A stretch of DNA of 5,059 nt. It comes from an uncultured Rikenellaceae bacterium. Its GTDB lineage: Bacteria > Bacteroidota > Bacteroidia > Bacteroidales > Rikenellaceae. The position numbers were made by a program, and so were the translations under genes. Under the pieces are notes generated by a model that saw only the letters and a list, made by a program, of their open reading frames with translations, had not been told where the DNA came from and made no database searches. The DNA lies in contig CAMQUV010000112.1 of the NCBI GenBank assembly GCA_947037995.1, positions 1 through 5,059 of the forward strand, read 5' to 3'. Below, one piece after another: positions 1 to 4,931 of the stretch; position 1 is the first letter of the stretch, and each line of letters begins with the position of its first letter.

Positions 1-1
1 C

Positions 2-228
2 GCCTCCGCTGGGGGAGGCTTTGGCTCGCAGGGCGTAGCCTGCAAGTTGGTTGGTAGGTTGGTTTGTAATTGGTCACGGCGGATTGCTGTCGCTGTGTAT
101 ACAGCGGCGGCTGGGGGAATCCGCCGCTGGGGGTCAATTGCCAATTAGATTGTAAGTTGGTTTTGTTTTGGCATCGAGAGCCGAGGTGGAGACCTCCCGA
201 CAGGCAATCTTCAAGTGGCGTTGCCACC
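2..228. repeat. Composite degenerate repeat, unit 1 (blocks A, B, C)
   Basis: First of two partial copies of the same block order. Block A at 2-16 (GCCTCCGCTGGGGGA) recurs at 331-345 with one mismatch. Block B at 20-45, core GCAGGGCRTAGCCTGCAA at 28-45, recurs at 369-394 with 23 of 26 bases identical. Block C at 168-228, starting TTGGCATCGAGAGCCGAGG, recurs from 427 with the first 19 bases identical. Relative to unit 2 this copy carries about 90 extra bases between B and C, which include a nested inverted repeat at 67-147. Core B is self-complementary (GCAGG/CCTGC around a 6-base loop), and A can pair GCCTCC with GGAGGC at 2-19. No transposase, terminal inverted repeat or target duplication of a known mobile element was recognised. 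The family is unknown to me. Confidence 0.7.
67..147. repeat. Nested inverted-repeat (cruciform-like) segment
   Basis: Three nested complementary pairs are visible: TAATTGG (67-73) with CCAATTA (141-147), CGGCGGATT (77-85) with AATCCGCCG (118-126), and CGCTGT (91-96) with ACAGCG (101-106) around a 4-base loop. The segment sits between two near-identical 12-mers, TGCAAGTTGGTT (41-52) and TGTAAGTTGGTT (151-162), and has no counterpart in the second repeat unit. That pattern suggests a small hairpin insertion or a duplication event. A structured RNA is an alternative, but no known RNA family motif was recognised. Confidence 0.55.
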
Positions 229-255
229 AGTCTGAGCCGTGGGGGCGGCTCTCGA
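174..255. repeat. Inverted repeat enclosing two small hairpins
   Basis: TCGAGAGCCG (174-183) is exactly complementary to CGGCTCTCGA (246-255). Between them lie two perfect hairpins: GAGGT-GGAG-ACCTC (183-196, sharing one base with the outer arm) and GTGGC-GTT-GCCAC (215-227). In the second copy of this block the inner pair of the first hairpin changes to G opposite G (T187 and A192 correspond to G446 and G451), and the second hairpin is lost. Structure is therefore not preserved between copies, which argues against a conserved functional RNA. Confidence 0.5.
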
Positions 256-330
256 CTGATGATTGGCATTATGTTGTTTTGGGTGTTGTTTGAGTCAAAT
301 CCTATGGAGGTTCCCGCCACCAAAAAGTGT

Positions 331-516
331 GCCTCCGCTAGGGGAAGAACTCGTGTGCTGTTAGCACCTTTTGCTGGCAGGGCATAGCCTGCAATTTACT
401 TTGGCATTTGCGCCCTTTGTGTAGGCTTGGCATCGAGAGCCGAGGGGGAGGCCTTCGACATTCTTTGCTTCGCCGATGCCATTATGCAGACAGGCAATTA
501 GGATGTGGCTGTTACC
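331..516. repeat. Composite degenerate repeat, unit 2 (blocks A, B, C)
   Basis: Second copy, in the same orientation and order as the copy at 2-228: A at 331-345, B at 369-394, C at 427-516. It lacks the roughly 90-base insert between B and C but has two inserts of its own. One lies between A and B and contains the perfect hairpin GTGCT-GTT-AGCAC at 355-367. The other, about 30 bases, lies inside C between two GAC triplets (457-459 and 489-491). It carries the right arm CGATGCCA (474-481) of an inverted repeat whose left arm TGGCATCG (428-435) is part of block C. After this insert block C resumes with GACAGGCAAT (489-498; unit 1 at 199-208). The copies therefore differ mainly by gain or loss of short hairpin-bearing segments. 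Confidence 0.65.
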
Positions 517-636
517 CTACGAAGACAGTTTTATTTCAACTGGTGTACATTTGTATTTATATAAAACAAGCATCGCCCGCAATACATTATAAGTATCAGC
601 GGGCGACGGTATAGATATTTCTATTACTAGGTTTAA
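517..636. other. Gene-free tail between the repeats and the leftward operon
   Basis: Together with the repeats to its left, this completes about 636 bases without a supportable gene. Composition drops from GC-rich to AT-rich after about 530. Apart from the hairpin at 573-606, nothing recognisable is present: no tRNA, rRNA or small-RNA motif, and no promoter box of the TAnnTTTG type that I could find. Confidence 0.5.
561..606 (-). terminator. Probable intrinsic terminator of the leftward operon
   Basis: TCGCCCGC (573-580) and GCGGGCGA (599-606) form a perfect 8-bp GC-rich stem. Its 18-base loop can close further through ATAC (582-585) with GTAT (593-596). Read on the minus strand the stem is followed by TGCTTGTTTTAT, a short T-rich tract, and it begins about 30 bases after the stop codon of the gene ending at 637. 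The plus-strand side has no T tract, so termination of leftward transcription is the better reading. The interrupted T tract keeps this from being certain. Confidence 0.6.
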
Positions 637-1317
637 TTATTCAGGTTTAGTGAATAAAAATTCTGGGGCAGGATAGTTTGTTTGAAAATTTAGGATAATT
701 ATTTCGGCCATTTCTTTGCCATCTACCGAGGTTGTCATTTTAGTAGGAGTAAGTAGTCCATCGAATTCTTTATAGTCAGATACGATTGTAACTGTATTTA
801 GTCCTGCGGTTTTTACGTCCAGTTGGTCTATGAGGCCAGTTTCTTTATTAAAGTAGATAGTTTTAGGCTCTTTATCTTTTCCTTTTTTTGCAACGGCTGT
901 TAGGATGTTGTATTTTTCGTCTGATTTAACGGTAAGAGTATATCTTTTCTCATCGAATTTCAGCGCGTCCATTGGGTTGGTTTGTTGAGTTTGGGCAGCG
1001 AGTTGGTCTTCAGGGATTTCGATAATTCCCTGTCCTGGGATTTTCATCCATCCTTTTTTGCCATCGCTAACAACTTTCATCTCTTGTCCCATAATGAACA
1101 TAGTACAGTTTACTTTTTGGCCAAGTGAAACAGCATTAAATTTTATTGTTTGTCCCTGTGCTTTGATGGTTGCTTCAACATTTGTAGCAACAGTAGGGTC
1201 TATACTATCAACGTTAGTTATCTTATTATATTTTTCAAGAATTTCGGCAGGTGTTTGCGCAAGAGCGGCTGTGGTTATCAGCGTAAGTGTGATAATGCTA
1301 AGTAGTAGTTTTTTCAT
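637..1317 (-). CDS. LolA-like exported protein (outer-membrane lipoprotein-sorting family)
   Basis: Predicted 226-aa periplasmic protein. It opens with a clear signal peptide: two lysines, then a hydrophobic run, with likely type I cleavage after Ala-Leu-Ala at residue 20. The mature part alternates short polar and hydrophobic strands, as in the LolA/LolB-like half-barrel. Near the C-terminus (about residues 149-226) are segments typical of Bacteroidota LolA-like proteins: an 'IYFNKETGLI'-type strand, then 'YKEFDGLLTPTKM', then a closing strand ending in Phe-x-x-x-Pro. Family members bind acylated or hydrophobic ligands in the periplasm. Whether this one is the true LolA chaperone, which hands lipoproteins to the outer membrane, or a paralogue cannot be decided from sequence alone, so no symbol is given. 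It lies 8 bp downstream of the lipoprotein gene on the same strand, which fits one transcript. The ATG is preceded by an A-rich stretch with no Shine-Dalgarno, normal for this phylum. Confidence 0.75.
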   Translation of the reverse strand: MKKLLLSIITLTLITTAALAQTPAEILEKYNKITNVDSIDPTVATNVEATIKAQGQTIKFNAVSLGQKVNCTMFIMGQEMKVVSDGKKGWMKIPGQGIIEIPEDQLAAQTQQTNPMDALKFDEKRYTLTVKSDEKYNILTAVAKKGKDKEPKTIYFNKETGLIDQLDVKTAGLNTVTIVSDYKEFDGLLTPTKMTTSVDGKEMAEIIILNFQTNYPAPEFLFTKPE

Positions 1318-1325
1318 AGTTTGTT

Positions 1326-1862
1326 TTAATTTAGGGTTGTTGTTATATTGATAGTAGGGATTGTATCAATGTTGGTTGTTCTATTGAGTAATTTGTGAAT
1401 TTCGGTGGCGTTGTGTTGGTTAATTTTGATAAGTTTGGTAAGTATGGGGGTGAACTCGCGTGTTTTTTTCGTTTTATTATTAGATATCATCGAGGGGAGT
1501 ATGTTGTATCCTTCGAGTTGTTTGTCGATAAGAATTTTGTACATATTATCTTCTATGTTAGTGACGGTAATTGTATTGGTATCGATTATTTTCTCGGTGT
1601 ATTGTTTGCCAATTATGCTGAGGTATAGCTCTTTGCAGCTATCGAGTTGAATTTTCTCGGCAACAATTACCTCTTGTATGATATGGAAATAATTATCGTT
1701 TGAATCGGCAAGTGCTTTTTGGCTGTATATGTTATAGGTGAGTATATTTTTATTTTTGAGGTCAATAATCTCTTGTATATTTACTTTCGTATAGTCAGTT
1801 TTGGTGCAACTGATGGCTAGTGAGGTTATGGCGGTGACAATAAATAGAGTGCCTAGTTTCAT
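1326..1862 (-). CDS. Small putative lipoprotein of unknown function
   Basis: 178-aa protein not recognised as a member of a known family. It starts with a lipoprotein signal: Lys2, a hydrophobic stretch, then Leu-Ala-Ile-Ser-Cys with Cys19 as the likely lipidated residue. The -3 residue is Ala rather than Leu, slightly off the strict consensus but acceptable in Bacteroidota. The mature part is rich in Ile, Asn, Thr and Lys, mostly helix- and strand-forming, with a low-complexity Thr/Ile/Asn tail over the last 20 residues or so. I see no enzymatic motif and no clear acidic surface-export signal just after the Cys. It is the first gene of a two-gene leftward operon with the LolA-like protein, 8 bp apart. 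This makes a shared envelope role plausible, for example the LolA-like protein handling this lipoprotein, but that is inference. The strand assignment is supported by the signal peptide and the tight spacing. Confidence 0.65.
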   Translation of the reverse strand: MKLGTLFIVTAITSLAISCTKTDYTKVNIQEIIDLKNKNILTYNIYSQKALADSNDNYFHIIQEVIVAEKIQLDSCKELYLSIIGKQYTEKIIDTNTITVTNIEDNMYKILIDKQLEGYNILPSMISNNKTKKTREFTPILTKLIKINQHNATEIHKLLNRTTNIDTIPTINITTTLN

Positions 1863-1897
1863 TAGTAAGTGTTGGTTTTAGTGTGTGTGGGTTTAGG

Positions 1898-1905
1898 CAA
1901 ATATA
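1898..1905 (-). promoter_or_regulatory. Putative Bacteroidota -7 box for the leftward operon
   Basis: On the minus strand this reads TATATTTG, an exact match to the TAnnTTTG -7 consensus of Bacteroidota housekeeping promoters. It lies 35 bases upstream of the lipoprotein ATG at 1862, implying a leader of about 30 bases. A possible TTG -33 element (1919-1921 on the minus strand) is only 13 bases away, shorter than the usual 17-23, so the -33 part is weak. Confidence 0.5.
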
Positions 1906-1951
1906 GTTGATTTTTTTTCAATCACACTATGGTTTTGAGTTTATTTTTCTC

Positions 1952-1959
1952 TATCTTTG
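1952..1959 (+). promoter_or_regulatory. Putative Bacteroidota -7 box for the rightward cluster
   Basis: TATCTTTG matches the TAnnTTTG -7 consensus exactly. It is 56 bases before the dipeptidase ATG at 2016, implying an AT-rich leader of about 50 bases. The nearest TTG upstream (1935-1937) leaves a 14-base spacer, shorter than the usual 17-23. It faces the leftward -7 box at 1898-1905, so the two promoters share their upstream DNA. Confidence 0.5.
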
Positions 1960-2015
1960 AAAAAATATATACAAATACTATAATATACAACTACCCTTAA
2001 ACTATATTTATTGCT

Positions 2016-3380
2016 ATGAAAAACACTATTAATACTTACGTTGAAACCCATAAAGACCGTTTTTTAACTGAATTATTCGAGCTTCTTCGCATACCGTCTA
2101 TAAGCTCTATACCTAGCCATCGTCCTGATATGGACAAATGTGCGGAGGCTATAAAAGCATCGCTCGAAAAAGCTGGTGTAGACAAAGCTACTATTTACCC
2201 TACGGGTGGACCCTCAATCGTCTATGCTGAGAAAATTATTGACCCAGCGCTGCCCACAGTTCTTGTTTACGGACACTACGATGTTATGCCTGTTGACCCT
2301 ATCGACCTATGGCATACCGACCCATTTGAACCTGTAATCAAAGATGGCAAAATATGGGCTAGAGGTGCCGATGATGACAAAGGACAATTGTTTATGCACG
2401 TCAAAGCGTTCGAAGCGATGGTTGCTACAAACACACTACCTTGCAACGTTAAATTTATGCTCGAAGGACAAGAAGAAATTGGCTCGGGAGAACTTACTAA
2501 ATGGTGTGCCGAATTTAAAGACCTACTCAAAGCAGACGTTATTCTGGTATCAGATACTTCGATGCTCGGCGAAGACACTCCCTCTATTACCTGTGGACTT
2601 AGAGGACTTGCATATATGGAAGTCAAAGTTACAGGACCAGACAGAGACCTGCACTCAGGGCTTTTCGGAGGGGCTGTTGCCAATCCTATCAATGTGCTCT
2701 CTAAAATGATTGCGCAACTTATTGATGATGATGGCGTTGTCACTATTCCTGGATTCTACGATACTGTTAATAACTTTACTCAAGAACAACGCGACCAAAT
2801 TAACTCGGCGCCTTTCTCGGACGAAAATTTTGGGAAATCTATCGGAGTTAACGAACTTGTCGGAGAAAAAGGATATACTACGATGGAACGTAAAGGAATT
2901 AGACCAACACTGGACGTGTGCGGAATATGGGGTGGATATATCGGCGAAGGTGCGAAAACTGTGATACCTTCTACTGCTCACGCCAAAATATCGACTAGAC
3001 TCGTTGCTGACCAAGATTTCCACGATGTTACTGCGAAATTTACTAAGTATTTCAAATCTCTTGCACCAGCAGGTGTTACTGTCGAAGTCGAAGCAGGGCA
3101 CGGCGGATACCCGTATCAAGCGGATATTAACTCTAATAACTATAAAGCCGCTCACGACGCTATTGTCGAAGTATATGGCAAGAAACCTGTGCCTTTCTAT
3201 AGCGGAGGCTCAATACCTATTATATCTACATTCGAAAAAGTACTTGGAGTTAAATCTATACTACTCGGATTTGGACTTGATACTGACGCAATACACTCGC
3301 CTAATGAAAATTATCCCGTCGGACAATTCTTTAAAGGCATACAAACTATACCACTATTCTATAAAAACCTCGTAAAATAA
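2016..3380 (+). CDS. M20-family metallodipeptidase (carnosinase/CNDP-like)
   Basis: 454-aa cytoplasmic di-zinc peptidase expected to cleave dipeptides or short peptides. All M20 catalytic positions are present. GHYDV supplies ligand His87 and Asp89. GADDDKGQ supplies the bridging Asp120. EGQEEIGS supplies catalytic Glu153 and ligand Glu154. VSDTSM supplies Asp180, and AIHSPNE supplies ligand His427. The lid/dimerisation domain (about residues 195-320) contains DLHSGLFGG, with the His213 that reaches into the partner's active site in carnosinase-type enzymes. The length is typical and no signal peptide is seen, so it is probably intracellular. Substrate specificity cannot be read from sequence, so no symbol is given. 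The start at 2016 fits the family N-terminus (a helix leading to 'FLTELFELLRIPSIS') and lies 56 bases after a -7 box, with no Shine-Dalgarno. It is probably the first gene of the rightward cluster, and its stop shares one base with the era start. Confidence 0.93.
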   Translation: MKNTINTYVETHKDRFLTELFELLRIPSISSIPSHRPDMDKCAEAIKASLEKAGVDKATIYPTGGPSIVYAEKIIDPALPTVLVYGHYDVMPVDPIDLWHTDPFEPVIKDGKIWARGADDDKGQLFMHVKAFEAMVATNTLPCNVKFMLEGQEEIGSGELTKWCAEFKDLLKADVILVSDTSMLGEDTPSITCGLRGLAYMEVKVTGPDRDLHSGLFGGAVANPINVLSKMIAQLIDDDGVVTIPGFYDTVNNFTQEQRDQINSAPFSDENFGKSIGVNELVGEKGYTTMERKGIRPTLDVCGIWGGYIGEGAKTVIPSTAHAKISTRLVADQDFHDVTAKFTKYFKSLAPAGVTVEVEAGHGGYPYQADINSNNYKAAHDAIVEVYGKKPVPFYSGGSIPIISTFEKVLGVKSILLGFGLDTDAIHSPNENYPVGQFFKGIQTIPLFYKNLVK

Positions 3381-4258
3381 TGCACAAAGCAGGATTCGTA
3401 AATATCGTCGGCAACCCTAATGTCGGAAAATCTACTCTGATGAATAGACTTGTCGGCGAAAAACTCTCTATTGTTACTAATAAAGCTCAAACTACTAGAC
3501 ACCGTATTATGGGGATAGTTAGCGGTGAAGACTTCCAAATTGTGTACTCTGATACACCCGGAGTGCTCAAACCTAACTATAAATTGCAAGAGTCGATGCT
3601 CTCTTTCTCGGTCGGTGCTCTCTCTGATGCCGATGTGATTCTCTATGTTACTGATACCATTGAAACACCAGACAAAAACCTCGATTTTATTCAAAAAATT
3701 GCCCAAGCCGAAGTGCCCGTAGTGCTGCTTATTAATAAAATTGACCTTACATCACCCGAAGAACTTGACAAACTTGTCGATACCTGGCTACAACTTCTGC
3801 CAAATGCGCAAATTGTACCTATATCGGCATTGGTGAACTTTAATACGGATAATATTATCGAAAGACTCGTTACACTACTCCCAGAAGGAGATGCATTTTT
3901 CCCAAAAGGACAACTTACGGATAAACCACTTAGGTTCTTTGCCTCGGAAATTATTCGCGAGAAAATTCTGATGTCATACCAAAAAGAAATTCCGTATTCT
4001 GTCGAAATTACTATCGAGAAATATATCGAATCTCCTAAAATTGACAAAATCTCTGCGGTGATAAATGTCGCGCGAGATTCTCAAAAAGGAATACTTATTG
4101 GCACGCAAGGTATGATGCTTAAGAAAATTGGAACCCTAGCGAGAAAAGACCTCGAAACATTCCTCGACAAAAAAGTTTTCCTCGAACTCTTCGTTAAAGT
4201 AAAACCTAACTGGAGAGATAATGCATCCGAATTGAAAAATTTTGGATATATGGAATAA
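3380..4258 (+). CDS. era: GTPase Era, 30S ribosome assembly factor
   Basis: 292-aa GTPase that binds the 3' end of 16S rRNA and assists 30S subunit maturation at the inner face of the membrane. The G-domain motifs are in order: G1 GNPNVGKS (11-18), G2 with Thr39 in TTRHR, G3 DTPG (58-61), G4 NKID (119-122), G5 SAL (149-151). The C-terminal KH domain has IGTQGMMLKKIG (about 240-251), where GTQG replaces the more common GKxG loop, and the family ending KVKPNWRDN...LKNFGY. The length matches Era, and the single KH domain excludes Der. The ATG overlaps the upstream TAA by one base (TAATG at 3378-3382), an arrangement that favours translational coupling with the dipeptidase gene. In many Bacteroidota I would expect der beside era. 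Here the next gene is a PAS protein instead, after a 44-bp gap without a visible promoter box. Confidence 0.97.
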   Translation: MHKAGFVNIVGNPNVGKSTLMNRLVGEKLSIVTNKAQTTRHRIMGIVSGEDFQIVYSDTPGVLKPNYKLQESMLSFSVGALSDADVILYVTDTIETPDKNLDFIQKIAQAEVPVVLLINKIDLTSPEELDKLVDTWLQLLPNAQIVPISALVNFNTDNIIERLVTLLPEGDAFFPKGQLTDKPLRFFASEIIREKILMSYQKEIPYSVEITIEKYIESPKIDKISAVINVARDSQKGILIGTQGMMLKKIGTLARKDLETFLDKKVFLELFVKVKPNWRDNASELKNFGYME

Positions 4259-4291
4259 GTAGATATTATTATTGCTAACAAATTCATTTAC

Positions 4292-4297
4292 AAGGAG
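4292..4297 (+). promoter_or_regulatory. Strong Shine-Dalgarno before the PAS gene
   Basis: AAGGAG lies 5 bases before the ATG at 4303, in the context AAGGAGATATAATG. It is the only strong Shine-Dalgarno I see in front of the six genes of the window, and such sites are uncommon in Bacteroidota, where the anti-Shine-Dalgarno of 16S rRNA is usually masked. It supports the start at 4303. Confidence 0.75.
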
Positions 4298-4302
4298 ATA
4301 TA

Positions 4303-4917
4303 ATGAGCGAAATTCTTGAACTACAAGCGAAAATAAAATTCCTGCAAGCTGAAGTTAAACACCTCAGAGAGCGCGAAGATGACACTAAAAATGTTCTGCG
4401 AACTATTATTCAGAAACTGCCCGTGGCTGCACTAGCTGTTGATACGGACCTAAATGTACTGCACGCGAATACCCACTTTGTTGAGCTACTTGACTGGCAA
4501 AGCAAAGCACTGATTGATAGCCAAATGTTCAAAGAGCATAATCAATCTGTGCCGCTGTGCGAAATTGTCTCGGACCCTGTGTTTAAAATAATCCAAGGCA
4601 CACACCTCTCTGGCGATGACTCTGATAGAGCAGACTTTCACCTACCTGATGGTGATTTTAATATATCGGTATATAGCATACGACGAGGAGATATGACTAT
4701 TGCTATGGTTCGTAATATGAACAATCCTGAGGTACGAACTACGGAAATTGTGGCGCGATTACAACTCACTATCGACCGAAATATGTCGATGATACAAAAT
4801 ATTGCCTCGATGCTTGGCGAAGAAGTTAGCCATAATGCGTCAGAACTAAACTCTATTATCAGGACTATACAGTATCCTGATAAAGTGGAGGAGGTTGATA
4901 CACTTAAACTAAAATAA
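4303..4917 (+). CDS. PAS-domain protein, resembling the PAS proteins of [FeFe]-hydrogenase loci
   Basis: 204-aa soluble protein in three parts: an N-terminal coiled coil (about residues 3-35, leucine- and charge-rich heptads), one PAS domain (about 36-138, opening 'LPVAALAVDTDLNVLHAN' and ending in the strand 'MTIAMVRNM'), and a C-terminal helix (about 143-190, 'NPEVRTTEIVARL...IQNIASMLGEEVSHNASELNSII'). There is no histidine kinase ATPase, GGDEF, phosphatase or DNA-binding domain, so it probably senses or relays a signal by protein contact. From memory, the tail (Pro-Glu-Val-Arg, then Asn-Met-x-x-x-Gln-x-Ile-Ala-x-x-Leu-Gly-Glu, then Leu-Asn-Ser-Ile-Ile) resembles a PAS protein often encoded beside SpoIIE-type phosphatase and [FeFe]-hydrogenase subunit genes in Bacteroidales and Clostridia. 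That link is family recall, not visible here: the neighbours are era (44 bp upstream) and folE (14 bp downstream). The start is supported by a strong Shine-Dalgarno. Confidence is high for a PAS protein and moderate for the family. Confidence 0.8.
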   Translation: MSEILELQAKIKFLQAEVKHLREREDDTKNVLRTIIQKLPVAALAVDTDLNVLHANTHFVELLDWQSKALIDSQMFKEHNQSVPLCEIVSDPVFKIIQGTHLSGDDSDRADFHLPDGDFNISVYSIRRGDMTIAMVRNMNNPEVRTTEIVARLQLTIDRNMSMIQNIASMLGEEVSHNASELNSIIRTIQYPDKVEEVDTLKLK

Positions 4918-4931
4918 AAAAATAAAGTAAT

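Noticed and set aside
2..22. Intrinsic terminator from GCCTCC/GGAGGC followed by TTT
   Set aside because: The T tract is only three bases and no gene ends just upstream within the window. It is better explained as block A of the repeat.
67..255. Known structured RNA (tRNA, SRP RNA, tmRNA, RNase P RNA, riboswitch)
   Set aside because: Hairpins are present, but I found none of the signature motifs of these RNAs, and pairing is not preserved between repeat copies.
70..387. Open frame of 105 codons on the plus strand across the repeat region
   Set aside because: It runs through both repeat units and their palindromes. The translation is rich in Cys, Arg, Gly and Pro with no recognisable domain, and no Bacteroidota promoter or start context precedes it.
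1..530. CRISPR array or tandem-repeat locus
   Set aside because: There are only two copies of each block, the spacing is irregular and the copies are degenerate. No regular repeat-spacer period is present.
542..567. Sequence loosely resembling a dif site (GGTG...TGTAT...TTATATAAAAC), attractive because of the skew reversal
   Set aside because: It fits the enteric dif only with a gap in the central spacer and several arm mismatches, it overlaps the terminator tail, and it lies 1.3 kb from the skew change.
408..614. Open frame of 68 codons on the plus strand
   Set aside because: It covers block C of the second repeat unit and the terminator hairpin on the opposite strand. The translation has no family character.
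1058..1351. Plus-strand open frame opposite the LolA-like and lipoprotein genes
   Set aside because: It is antisense to two genes that have clear signal peptides and correct spacing. The same applies to the small plus-strand frames at 1395-1650.
2276..3155. Minus-strand and alternative-frame open frames inside the dipeptidase gene
   Set aside because: The M20 frame carries every catalytic motif over its whole length. The others are by-products of its codon use, with Ser/Ile- or Lys/Leu-rich translations and no motif. The same holds for those inside era and the PAS gene.
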